A stretch of 64,000 nucleotides of DNA from Bacteroidales bacterium (GCA_017471965.1 JAFURF010000054.1:48727-112726); one strand, 5' to 3'. Positions 54,798-62,652 are shown, numbered from the stretch's first letter. Notes: generated by a model not told the origin, from the letters alone. Made by a program: numbers and translations.

Positions 54798-55841
54798 ATG
54801 AGTGATGTAAAAGGACAAAGTACAATCAACTATGTCAAGCAGGGTGATTCCCTGACTTGTGGACTACGCAGCACCTTTCCGTTAAAGCAGTTTGTGTCCA
54901 ACGGAAACAATCAGGTCGCTCCGTCTTTCGTGACCAATAAGCCTTGTATCTATCCGGTGGTTAGGTCTTCCCTCAAGGCAACAAGGATAGAGCCTAAGAC
55001 AACAGGCTTCAAATGGTCTTATAATGGCGTTCAAATAACGTTTGACAATTCAGGATTGTCACAAGCTGTCGGAAGTATAGCAGCAGGAACTTTCAAGAGT
55101 GAGATCAAGACGATTGATGGTTTTGCTGTTCCGACCTTGACCATTCTGAAGGAGATCGCTTCGGCTTCAAACATAGATTCTGACACGATAGAGTTTTACG
55201 GCATTGTTGATACCGGGTTTGAAAGTATCGTGTCTGCCTCTATTGAAATTGCCATAGAGCAGACTGATGGAGAGGCATACTTGGCATATATCTCCATAGA
55301 CAATGGCGGTGTCATTGATGATGACAATACCAGCCTTACGGCCACCGCTCATCTTCTTGTTGGAGGAGCCGATAAGAACTCCGGTGTCACTTATGCCTGG
55401 TACAAGATGAAGGTTACCAATGGTGAGGATGGATGGGTAAGCCTGAATAAGACCACTCAATCAATAACGATCCTTGCTGCCGATGTGAACAGCACCGAAC
55501 TCTACAAGTGTGTCGTAACCTATGGAGGCAAGACTGCGAGCAATGTCGTTGAAGTCGCAGATGAAACGGATGCACTCATCATCTATCCGAATCCGACCAA
55601 CTCTGCCGGAGCAAGGGTGGCAGAAGAGTTGAGTTCTGTGCAGACTTCCATCATCTATCGTCCGAAGGTACTGAAAAGGGATACTCAGGCAGAAGTTTCC
55701 GGATACACTTTCAATTACCTTCTTACTAAGTCAAATGGTGATACGGTTGCTTCGCAGGATGGTGGATCATCCTTTACAGTAACCTTGAATCACGCCATTT
55801 CAGCAAACGGAGATCTGACATTGATAATCACTGCGGAATAA
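54798..55841 (+). CDS. phage structural protein with Ig-like repeats
   Basis: This 347-residue protein (MSDVKGQSTINYVKQGDSLT) has an Ig-like unit (about 180-255: LTATAHLLVGGADKNSGVTY then AWYKMK, ending LYKCVVTYGG). It may decorate the tail or bind host glycans. The stop overlaps the next start by one base (TAATG). Confidence 0.6.
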   Translation: MSDVKGQSTINYVKQGDSLTCGLRSTFPLKQFVSNGNNQVAPSFVTNKPCIYPVVRSSLKATRIEPKTTGFKWSYNGVQITFDNSGLSQAVGSIAAGTFKSEIKTIDGFAVPTLTILKEIASASNIDSDTIEFYGIVDTGFESIVSASIEIAIEQTDGEAYLAYISIDNGGVIDDDNTSLTATAHLLVGGADKNSGVTYAWYKMKVTNGEDGWVSLNKTTQSITILAADVNSTELYKCVVTYGGKTASNVVEVADETDALIIYPNPTNSAGARVAEELSSVQTSIIYRPKVLKRDTQAEVSGYTFNYLLTKSNGDTVASQDGGSSFTVTLNHAISANGDLTLIITAE

Positions 55842-56950
55842 TGAGTACGTTGAAGAACATAACACGAATAGCCTATAAACGAGATCCTGAAAAGGGCGAA
55901 AAGGGGGCAATCTTGGTGATTACCTCTTGGGCTGCTGGCGTGCGGTACAGCTCCGGAGCAGCCGGAGAAAAGTATCAGCACGCAGTGTTCTACAACGGTT
56001 ATATGTATTCCTGTGCCAAGACTCACACAAGTGTGGCAAGTCACACGCCATACAATAGTGTCAATGAGGGCGACGGATTATGGACTCTTGAATCCAACTT
56101 TGAGATCGTTGCGACTAAGGTAATTTTTATCGGGTCAGACGGTGAGGGCTGGGTGCTTGATAATGGTGTGATGTATCATACATCCGGCAAGATCCAGCTG
56201 GCAGCAGATGGATCTATCAAGGGTGCAAACGGTAAGATGTCCGTTGATGAGGACGGAAATATTCAGGCTGAGAATCTCGTGCTGATGGGAAACTGCAAGA
56301 TCTATGGTGAATTGGTCGGAGTGTCAGGGTCTTTCAAGACACTGAACTGCGTGGATGCAAACGGTAATATCGTGGGAAGCCTCTCCTTCAGTTCATCAGG
56401 ACAGATAACCATTAGCGGTGATCTTTACCATCAAGGATATAATTATGATGAGAGCCGAAGCCACAGATTCTATGCATCAAATATATGGTGCAGAGGTGTG
56501 TTCGGATCATCCTGTAAGACCGTCCTGCTGGTGCTTGGATCGTATGCCTACTTCTATCCTAATGGCTTATATGATACAACGAACAGGGTCTATGTTGCTC
56601 TTGCATCAGGACAGACATCCGCAGGAGTTACTTACTACACAATACCGACTTATGGAACTTCAGGCAAGGCTGCCGGATGCCCGGTTGATGTTGTCATAGT
56701 CAAAACCTCAGCAACATACAGATTCCTCATTTCAATGGATGATGGCAAGGAGATAACCTTTATAAACTCCTACAACACCAATAACAATATTTACATCTAC
56801 AGCAATGGAAAGGAGGTGCAAGTCTCCGGAGGAGTAGCACTCCATCTCCTTGATGTGGGAGCTGCAAACATATATCCGACTCAGGCAAGTAATGTTTTGG
56901 GATCAGGCTTGATGATCGTCGGACGGTATGATAATGATTGGGAAGCATAA
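55841..56950 (+). CDS. phage tail fibre-like protein
   Basis: The 369-residue protein has an N-terminal MSTLKNITRIAYKRDPEKGE module and a short hydrophobic carbohydrate-binding-like segment (SSGAAGEKYQHAVFYNGYMY). A region of repeated short beta motifs follows (KIQLAADGSIKGANGKMSVD, EDGNIQAENLVLMGNCKIYG), typical of elongated trimeric fibres. It directly precedes the DGR target gene, so the two may form one adhesin. Confidence 0.65.
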   Translation: MSTLKNITRIAYKRDPEKGEKGAILVITSWAAGVRYSSGAAGEKYQHAVFYNGYMYSCAKTHTSVASHTPYNSVNEGDGLWTLESNFEIVATKVIFIGSDGEGWVLDNGVMYHTSGKIQLAADGSIKGANGKMSVDEDGNIQAENLVLMGNCKIYGELVGVSGSFKTLNCVDANGNIVGSLSFSSSGQITISGDLYHQGYNYDESRSHRFYASNIWCRGVFGSSCKTVLLVLGSYAYFYPNGLYDTTNRVYVALASGQTSAGVTYYTIPTYGTSGKAAGCPVDVVIVKTSATYRFLISMDDGKEITFINSYNTNNNIYIYSNGKEVQVSGGVALHLLDVGAANIYPTQASNVLGSGLMIVGRYDNDWEA

Positions 56951-56968
56951 CAATTAAATTAACGCAAT

Positions 56969-58399
56969 ATGAATAAAAAAGAACTCGCTTTAATAGCTGC
57001 AGATCCTTTTACAGCAATAGAAGGGTCAGACAAAGTATTCGGGCATTCGGCATCAGCCGGAAAGTTCGGATTCTTCCCGGTGTCTGCTATCCTTGGAAAG
57101 GGATATGCTGGCCGTCGTTGGAATGAGAATCACACAACCTATACTGCAGAGGCGGTGATCGGTAGTGTGGACTACTTGAGAGAACTTCCGCAGAAACTCG
57201 GCTTGGGAGGCTATCTTGTGACCGATGATCATAACAGAAGGAAACTTGACCCGACAAACCACTACAAGTTGGCTACGGGAGGAGAAGCAAAGCTGGATGG
57301 ATCTATGGGCCAGTATCAGTGGGGATGGAATGTCCCTTGGTATCTTGCTATCTGGAAAGAAGGTAATTATCTCTGCAAAGCAGCAAGTTTGAACCCGATT
57401 CCGGGTGTGCCTTGCTGGAGAATCCCTCCGGCTACGGTGGGAATCGGCCACGCAGGAGTGATGGACAGAGTCAATGATATCCTTTGCTCGGTGATCAATA
57501 CATCCGAGCAGTTCAGGGGTGGTAATGGATCTGCGTTGACCTCCGGCAATGCTTCTGCAGAAAACCTCTCAATGCTTGGATATCCGGCTACAGCAATAGG
57601 AACTTCTACATTTGAGGCAAAGGCAGCCAAGAGAGGTCAGGGCTGGGGAGCTGGCTGGTATTGGATAGAGACTGCCATCTCAGTTCTTATGGAGATTATC
57701 TTGGGAACTACTAATATCCAGCAGTCTTTCAATGCCAACAAGGACAGCAACGGTCTGTATCAGGGCGGTCTTGGCTCCGGCATTACCGGAATGCCAAATT
57801 GGGATACATTCAACAACTACTATCCAGTAGTGCCATATTCTGCCGGAGTAGAGTTCGCAGATGGTCTTGGAGTCTATACCTATCCTATCAAGAAAGCGGA
57901 TGGAACAACGGTCTACAATGCTCCTATCCCTGTATTTTTTGGACTCAGGAACTTCTATGGAAACCTGTGGTGTGGAAAGAACAGAATTGTCGCTGAAAAA
58001 CAGGCCGACAAATCATACCGTTTCTTTGTGGCCAAGTCCTCACTTACATCTTGGGACTATTCGAAGACCTCGGAGATGCTGCACGTGGGAGATTTGGCTG
58101 GAGTTGAAACAGCAGGGTGGAGTTACATTTCAAAGATCAACTACGAAGGTCTTGCCGGAATGCCAGCCGAGTGCGACGCAACATCCTCTACAAAATATGC
58201 TGACGGCTGCTATCGTGATGTCGCAACTTCGGGTTTTCGCTCCCCCTTGGGCGCTGGCAATGCTATCCATGGTGACACTGCTGGCTCGGTGTGCTTCCAT
58301 GGTGGCCGTGCGCCCTCGTGTGCCCTTGCGTACCTGTCGTCGCCTCTCTGCGAAACTTCAGAAGACTTTGATCCAGTGCCACGAGTTTACGGAAACTAA
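56969..58399 (+). CDS. DGR target protein, C-type-lectin-like receptor-binding adhesin
   Basis: The 476-residue protein has a C-terminal formylglycine-enzyme/C-type-lectin-like domain (about 330-476, with NFYGNLWCGKNRIVAEKQA and GCYRDVATSGFRSPLGAGNA) that holds the variable repeat at residues 420-461. Twelve codons differ from the template: positions 433, 434, 437, 442, 444, 446, 447, 451, 453, 455, 460 and 461 (I, H, T, C, H, G, R, C, L, Y, L, C here). Ten were AAY in the template. It should be the tail-tip ligand-binding protein varied by the retroelement. Confidence 0.9.
   Translation: MNKKELALIAADPFTAIEGSDKVFGHSASAGKFGFFPVSAILGKGYAGRRWNENHTTYTAEAVIGSVDYLRELPQKLGLGGYLVTDDHNRRKLDPTNHYKLATGGEAKLDGSMGQYQWGWNVPWYLAIWKEGNYLCKAASLNPIPGVPCWRIPPATVGIGHAGVMDRVNDILCSVINTSEQFRGGNGSALTSGNASAENLSMLGYPATAIGTSTFEAKAAKRGQGWGAGWYWIETAISVLMEIILGTTNIQQSFNANKDSNGLYQGGLGSGITGMPNWDTFNNYYPVVPYSAGVEFADGLGVYTYPIKKADGTTVYNAPIPVFFGLRNFYGNLWCGKNRIVAEKQADKSYRFFVAKSSLTSWDYSKTSEMLHVGDLAGVETAGWSYISKINYEGLAGMPAECDATSSTKYADGCYRDVATSGFRSPLGAGNAIHGDTAGSVCFHGGRAPSCALAYLSSPLCETSEDFDPVPRVYGN
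58228..58351 (+). repeat. DGR variable repeat (VR)
   Basis: These 124 bases align without gaps to 58654-58777 (offset 426). Sixteen differences fall on A in the template (to T, C or G). The only other is one synonymous C/T at 58243. Homology ends abruptly at 58351. The CCTGTCGTCGCCT stretch near the 3' end is unchanged, as expected near the initiation-of-homology region. Confidence 0.95.
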
Positions 58400-58449
58400 G
58401 ACGGTCAATCAAAGTGAGAGGCGACGGGCAGCCTGAAGAGCCCAGCGCA

Positions 58450-58465
58450 GACAGCGATAGCTGTC
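58450..58465 (+). promoter_or_regulatory. short perfect hairpin downstream of VR
   Basis: GACAGC-GATA-GCTGTC has a 6-bp stem and four-base loop, 98 bases after VR. In the Bordetella phage DGR a stem with a four-base loop beside VR helps target recognition; here it is farther away, so the role is uncertain. Confidence 0.35.
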
Positions 58466-58539
58466 GAGCAAGCAACCGCACCTTTAGGTGCAAAATAAAT
58501 AAGTTCTTTGACATACTTCTTTTCCAATGAAAAAAGGAT

Positions 58540-58579
58540 CTTCGGCGGTTATCATTAATACCGCCGAAGGCGGTTTTTT
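58540..58579 (+). terminator. terminator between target gene and template RNA
   Basis: TTCGGCGGT and ACCGCCGAA form a stem with an AT-rich loop, followed by GGCGGTTTTTTATATTT. It ends the late operon before the template region. Confidence 0.75.
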
Positions 58580-58605
58580 ATATTTTCAATTTGATGGATT
58601 ATCTG

Positions 58606-58613
58606 TACCTTTG
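58606..58613 (+). promoter_or_regulatory. -7 promoter element for the template RNA
   Basis: TACCTTTG fits TAnnTTTG and lies 48 bases upstream of TR. A TTTG occurs at 58590-58593 and a T-run at 58583-58586, neither at the ideal spacing. Transcription would begin near 58620, at the foot of a CCGC/GCGG stem enclosing GGGC-TT-GCCC. Confidence 0.5.
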
Positions 58614-58653
58614 TGCCATCCGCAAGGATGGGCTTGCCCTCTTAGGCGGTAGG

Positions 58654-58777
58654 TTCGGGTTTTCGCTCTCCCTTGGGCGCTGGCAATGCTAACAATGGTG
58701 ACAATGCTGGCTCGGTGTACTTCAATGGTAACAATGCGCCCTCGAATGCCAATGCGAACCTGTCGTCGCCTCACTAC
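58654..58777 (+). ncRNA. DGR template repeat (TR) within a non-coding RNA
   Basis: The template has 24 adenines arranged mainly in AAC/AAT codons, so that A-mutagenesis changes ten Asn-type codons plus CAC and TAC. It lies between the target gene terminator and the reverse transcriptase. The whole 58400-58938 interval has no protein gene: it holds the hairpin, terminator, promoter element, TR and a 160-base spacer probably needed for cDNA priming. Confidence 0.95.
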
Positions 58778-58938
58778 TTGAGTCAGGAGTGTTTGCAACT
58801 GGCTTATTTGAGGGTGGAGCCTCGGCCCACGCTGGAACATACACACTCAAACAAGTTTTGGTAGGTCATCAGACTCGAAGACGCTTGTGAGAAACGAAAA
58901 GCAGACAACACTGGACACCTTTTGACACCTATGACACA

Positions 58939-60531
58939 ATGAAGGCTTATGGCTTCATATCGGAGAAGATCCAAACCTCCGAGAATTGGAATTATGCTGA
59001 AGATAGGGCATCAAGGCGTAAACGAAGAAGAAAAGAGGTTAGAGAATTTCGTGCTAACTTAGACAGGAATCTTTCTGACCTCTCTTCTCGTTACGACTCC
59101 TGTCTGCCTCACGATTTTCAGTATAAGTACAAGGTCATATATGAGCCCAAGCGTCGCTTTCTGTCGATGCTTGAGTATTATGAACACGTGTTTGACTGGG
59201 GAATACTCATCCCGGTTGAGCCGATGATCAATAGATCCATAGACTCTCATTCTTATGCCTGTATCGAAGGCCGAGGACAGCATCAGATGATCAAGGATAT
59301 GAGTCGTGATATATTGTCTCACGACTTCAAATATGCCTTGACTCTTGATGTTTCACAGATGTACGCCAATATTCCATTATGGCTTCCAAAGAAGAATATC
59401 CGGAAAAAGATCAAGGATCCTAAATGGCTGTTCCACTTTGATCAGATCGTGGACAGCAGTATCGGTACTCCTATGGGGAACGGTGACTCCGAGAATCCGA
59501 CAGGAGTACCGATAGGACTCAAGATATCTACCTTAATAGCGAATATCTCGATGTTCACTTTAGATCACGATCTCAGACGGTTGTTCTCGATAGCGGATGA
59601 TCCTGCTCTTATGAATAAGTTGGCAGATCAATATGTCTGCAACAAGTTCCTCACAGCAAGGACAGCCGATGATCTTGCAGAACTATCTAAGGGAGTGCAA
59701 TACCTGTCAGATAAGTTCTATGCTTATGTCAGGGCAGGAGTGAAGTTGTACCGCTTTATGGATAACTTCTATATTCCCCACGAAGATAAGACATTCCTTC
59801 ATCTCCTCTTTGATTGGATCGCTCTATATATGGCAGCAGAACTCCGTATGCCAGTCAACCCCAAATGGCAGGTGCTTGATCTGAATGACGGACTTCCTAT
59901 GGTTGGATATAGGATCTATGCAGACGGGCATATCCGGGTCGGCAAAAAATCAAAGCAGAAAGGTGTGCGGAAGATCAGGAAAGGTAAGAAAATGGGGCTG
60001 TCTGATGAGCAGATCCGCAGAGCCTGTTCATCCTACCTTGGCACTTGGGTACACGCAGATTCAAGAAATCTAATTAGAAAATACAATATGGAAAAGAAAG
60101 AAAGATTGGGCGCAAAGATTAATAGGCGCAAAAGTCAATGTCCTTTTGAGAATGTCGCACATTCCCAGCAGAGGAGGTTTGAGGAATTGCTTTATGATCC
60201 AGCATCAGGAAAAGACGAAGAGGCTTATCTGATGGAACTGAGGGATTATGAAGTGATCCCATCTATCAAGGAGTTCTTTGATGAGGAGCAAACAAAGCCG
60301 AAGCCTTGCCTTGCTATCAAGTATGAATGGCAAGGAGAGACTCTGCAATACACTGACGAAAGAGGACGGACAGTGCTTATTGAGAAAGGCAAGGAGTATT
60401 ATTCATATACTGGCTCAAAAGTCCTGATAGAACAGGCACAGACAGAGTTCAGTAAGGAAGACTTGCCAGCACCAACGGTCATACAAGTGGCCTTTAACAA
60501 GCGAAATAAGAAGTTTTATAAATTTACCTAA
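58939..60531 (+). CDS. DGR reverse transcriptase
   Basis: The 530-residue enzyme has RT motif A YALTLDVSQMYANI (D137), motif B region GVPIGLKISTLIANI and motif C YRFMDNFYI with D275 and N276, followed by GYRIYADGHIRVGKKSK. Motif C is FMDN instead of the usual YxDD. The C-terminus (about 380-530) is longer than in most DGR enzymes. It would copy TR RNA with errors at A and send cDNA to VR. It directly follows TR. Confidence 0.92.
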   Translation: MKAYGFISEKIQTSENWNYAEDRASRRKRRRKEVREFRANLDRNLSDLSSRYDSCLPHDFQYKYKVIYEPKRRFLSMLEYYEHVFDWGILIPVEPMINRSIDSHSYACIEGRGQHQMIKDMSRDILSHDFKYALTLDVSQMYANIPLWLPKKNIRKKIKDPKWLFHFDQIVDSSIGTPMGNGDSENPTGVPIGLKISTLIANISMFTLDHDLRRLFSIADDPALMNKLADQYVCNKFLTARTADDLAELSKGVQYLSDKFYAYVRAGVKLYRFMDNFYIPHEDKTFLHLLFDWIALYMAAELRMPVNPKWQVLDLNDGLPMVGYRIYADGHIRVGKKSKQKGVRKIRKGKKMGLSDEQIRRACSSYLGTWVHADSRNLIRKYNMEKKERLGAKINRRKSQCPFENVAHSQQRRFEELLYDPASGKDEEAYLMELRDYEVIPSIKEFFDEEQTKPKPCLAIKYEWQGETLQYTDERGRTVLIEKGKEYYSYTGSKVLIEQAQTEFSKEDLPAPTVIQVAFNKRNKKFYKFT

Positions 60532-60532
60532 T

Positions 60533-60940
60533 ATGAAACAGGAAACCTTTACAGTAGCTTATCCTAAGCAGATGCGTCCCTCAAAGTTTGATGGGGCGCA
60601 TTTTATTTGTTATCTGAATGAGAGTCCGGCAGATTATTATGCCGATAAGGACTCTGAGCCGACGGCAGGATTCTCCTATACGGGAACAATGCCGGACGGT
60701 GGCACTCTCGTGGTGTGTGATGAACTGAACAGAGATAAACTCATCAATGCAGTTATCCGTACCAAATACTTGCAGACAGAAGAGGATGCGGTCAAGACCC
60801 ATCAGTTGATGGTCTTGAATGCAAAGGCCGGGCTGTCTGAACTCGCAGAAGAGAAGATCGTCGAGTATATGCTGGAATGGAATGAATTTGAGCAATTCAG
60901 AAAGGAGGTTATTGAACTCGTTGATTCTTGGCTTGAATAG
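60533..60940 (+). CDS. hypothetical protein downstream of the reverse transcriptase
   Basis: This 135-residue protein (MKQETFTVAYPKQMRPSKFD) starts two bases after the RT stop. It has a beta-rich N-terminal half and a helical C-terminal half (ELAEEKIVEYMLEWNEFEQF). It does not look like the small basic Avd four-helix bundle of other DGRs, yet its position makes a DGR or fibre-assembly role possible. Confidence 0.6.
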   Translation: MKQETFTVAYPKQMRPSKFDGAHFICYLNESPADYYADKDSEPTAGFSYTGTMPDGGTLVVCDELNRDKLINAVIRTKYLQTEEDAVKTHQLMVLNAKAGLSELAEEKIVEYMLEWNEFEQFRKEVIELVDSWLE

Positions 60941-60952
60941 CACTTGAAGGGG

Positions 60953-61083
60953 GAATAAAAAAGCCCCCAGCCAGTAAGTAGAGATCTCACCCACATACTT
61001 ACACAAAGATGCGACACAACGCATAGCCGGGGGCATAAGCCCTTGACTGCGTCGTGTCGCATTCTTTATAAGAAGTGGGTGAG
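60953..61083 (-). ncRNA. rod-shaped small RNA near the prophage right end
   Basis: On the minus strand ATCTCACCCAC (61085-61075) pairs perfectly with GTGGGTGAGAT (60994-60984). An inner ATGCGACACGACGCA pairs with TGCGTTGTGTCGCAT with one mismatch. A competing GCCCCCGGC/GCTGGGGGC stem followed by TTTTTT at the end is a good terminator. The long bulged rod loosely resembles 6S-type RNAs; no family is recognised. Confidence 0.55.
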
Positions 61084-61089
61084 ATGGCA

Positions 61090-61097
61090 CAAAGGTA
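61090..61097 (-). promoter_or_regulatory. -7 promoter element of the rod-shaped RNA
   Basis: TACCTTTG on the minus strand (61097-61090) fits TAnnTTTG and lies seven bases before the predicted start of the RNA. The upstream region is T-rich without a clear TTG. Confidence 0.5.
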
Positions 61098-61120
61098 ACC
61101 ATTTAAAATGAAAAACAGAT

Positions 61121-61927
61121 ATGAGAACTCCAATTTCTTACTATGGTGGCAAGCAGACTATGTTAAAACATATCTTGCCACTGATCCCTCAGCACAGCAT
61201 TTATACGGAAGCCTTCTGCGGAGGTGCAGCAGTACTCTTTGCTAAACGCCCGGCTGAGGCTGAAATAATAAACGACATCAATATGGAACTTACCAACTTC
61301 TACTGGATGTCAAAAGTGTATTACAATGATCTGAAGGTGGAGATAGATAAGACCCTTCATAGCCGGGATCTGCACGCCCACGCAGGGCATATAAATGCAT
61401 ATCCTCAGTTCTTCTCTCCAGCTCAGAGGGCTTGGGCCGTATGGGCGTTGTGCAAGATGAGTTTCGCATCGATGATGGATGGAACTTTCGGTTATGACTT
61501 CTCTGGAACAATGCCTAAGAAAGTGCAGAATGCCAAGGATGATTTTACGGAAGCATTGTCACGAAGGTTGGAACACGTCACCATTGAGAACAGGAATGCA
61601 CTGGATGTGATTGCCACATACGATAATGAAAATGCATTCCACTTTGTTGATCCGCCATATATCAACTCAGACTGCGGACATTATGAGGGCGTATTCTCTG
61701 AGCAGAATATGGAGCAGCTGCTTCAATTGCTGGAAACGGTGAAGGGCAAGTTTATGCTGACGATGTTCCCTTTTGAGATGATCGAGGAATACGCAAAGAA
61801 GAACGGCTGGGTGATACACAGAGTAGAGAGGACGATCAGTGCCTCTAAAACAAGCCGGAGAAAGCAAGAGGAGTGGATGGTATGTAATTATGAGGATAAG
61901 AGTCAGGCAACCTTATTCGGCCTGTAA
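61121..61927 (+). CDS. DNA adenine N6-methyltransferase (Dam/D12 class)
   Basis: The 268-residue enzyme has the N-terminal SAM-binding SYYGGKQTMLKHIL (6-19), TEAFCGGAAVLFAKRP and the catalytic DPPY (177-180) in FHFVDPPYINSDCG, the order of alpha-class D12 methylases. It could protect phage DNA from restriction or control phage gene expression. No restriction gene is adjacent. It is the last gene before the right end. Confidence 0.92.
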   Translation: MRTPISYYGGKQTMLKHILPLIPQHSIYTEAFCGGAAVLFAKRPAEAEIINDINMELTNFYWMSKVYYNDLKVEIDKTLHSRDLHAHAGHINAYPQFFSPAQRAWAVWALCKMSFASMMDGTFGYDFSGTMPKKVQNAKDDFTEALSRRLEHVTIENRNALDVIATYDNENAFHFVDPPYINSDCGHYEGVFSEQNMEQLLQLLETVKGKFMLTMFPFEMIEEYAKKNGWVIHRVERTISASKTSRRKQEEWMVCNYEDKSQATLFGL

Positions 61928-61933
61928 ACCCTC

Positions 61934-61990
61934 AAAAAAAGCATTGTTCAAATGGGCTTCAAGTACCCTTCAGAACAATGCTTTTTTATT
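61934..61990 (+). terminator. terminator at the prophage right end
   Basis: AAAGCATTGTTC and GAACAATGCTTT form a 12-bp stem followed by TTTTTATT, directly after the methylase gene. It isolates prophage transcription from the transposase sites and host gene. Confidence 0.8.
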
Positions 61991-62010
61991 GGAAAAAGGG
62001 AAAATTTTTG

Positions 62011-62075
62011 TCGCATTTCGTTTTGACGTCGTTTTGTCGCATTTCGTTTTGACTTTCCCCACAAATCGTTTTGCC
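62011..62075. promoter_or_regulatory. prophage right-end transposase-binding motifs
   Basis: On the minus strand GTCAAAACGAAATGCGA occurs at 62027-62011 and 62053-62037, 26 bases apart. A degenerate GGCAAAACGATTTGTG lies at 62075-62060, six bases from the prophage end. They are inverted copies of the left-end motif AAAACGAAATGTG, the expected layout of Mu-type ends. Confidence 0.75.
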
Positions 62076-62081
62076 GATTAT

Positions 62082-62086
62082 ACATC
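62082..62086. repeat. target-site duplication, right copy (ACATC)
   Basis: This is the second copy of the 5-bp host sequence that also precedes the prophage at 23066-23070. Confidence 0.9.
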
Positions 62087-62614
62087 CCTATAATCCTGCT
62101 CACGGCAAGAGGAGAGGAACAGAGTCAGAGCGACACCTACAAGGTCGGCGCTGATGCATATATGGCAAAGCCTTTTGAGGTCGAGACCCTCATGGAACTG
62201 ATACGTAACCTGCTCAGACGCAAGGAAAACATCCGCAAAAGATACTTCGACAATGAAGATGCTCCTGCATCAGGATACGGATCTGAAGAAGAAAGTCTCA
62301 TTCTGAGACTCAACAAGGTCATTGCAGAACATCTCAGTGACCCTGAACTCGACCAGCAGATCATCTGCCGCGAATTGGGAATAAGCCGTGCATCGCTCTT
62401 CAACAAGATGAAGGCCATCACAGGTGCGGGAACAAAGGAATATATAACCCGCATCAGACTTGAAAAAGCCAAGTCTCTGATAGAGAACACAGACCTGACT
62501 ATTGCCGAAATATCGGACATGACCGGCTTTGCGAGCCAGAGTTATTTCAGCACCGCCTTCAAGAATTTCACAGGCATGACCCCGAGCCAGTACAAGAAAC
62601 AGAGCAAGAAGTAA
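62084..62614 (+). pseudogene. HTCS regulator, 3' part (receiver end and AraC domain)
   Basis: The frame that continues the HTCS gene resumes with IPIILLTARGEEQSQSDTYK and VGADAYMAKPFEVETL, the end of the receiver with its conserved Thr and Lys. An AraC-type DNA-binding domain follows (ICRELGISRASLFNKMKAIT, then EISDMTGFASQSYFSTAFKN). An ATG at 62161 could give a 150-residue free protein, but no promoter is visible. Together with 19714-23070 it makes a normal HTCS of about 1,296 residues. Confidence 0.9.
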
Positions 62615-62620
62615 CATAAA

Positions 62621-62652
62621 AAGTCCCGTGGTCAAGATTGACCCCGGGACTT
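62621..62652. terminator. bidirectional terminator between HTCS remnant and rplQ
   Basis: AAGTCCCG-T-GGTCAA and TTGACC-C-CGGGACTT form a nearly perfect stem between the convergent genes. Confidence 0.75.

Larger units (their letters stand above)
23071..62081 (+). mobile_element. Mu-like transposable prophage with a diversity-generating retroelement
   Basis: The 39,011-bp element is bounded by the 5-bp direct repeat ACATC and by inverted sets of AAAACGAAATGYG motifs. Gene content follows Mu: S24 repressor, DDE transposase (A), ATPase (B), GemA/Gp16-like protein, DUF3164, gp27/28/29/F/G/36-type head genes, protease/scaffold, capsid, lysis, frameshifted tail chaperone, tape measure, tail and fibre genes, and a DNA methylase. 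All core modules are present with open frames, so it looks intact. The DGR and Bacteroidales host recall Hankyphage. Head genes face left, most others right. Confidence 0.95.

Noticed and set aside
58673-58864. 63-residue open frame across the template repeat
   Set aside because: It is the translation of TR itself, without a start context; TR acts as RNA template.
60581-61102. 173-residue leftward frame opposite the RT-linked gene
   Set aside because: Antisense shadow of the 60533-60940 gene and of the rod-shaped RNA region; composition not protein-like.
62161-62614. Free AraC-type regulator starting at 62161
   Set aside because: It is the 3' fragment of the split HTCS; no promoter or ribosome site supports independent expression.
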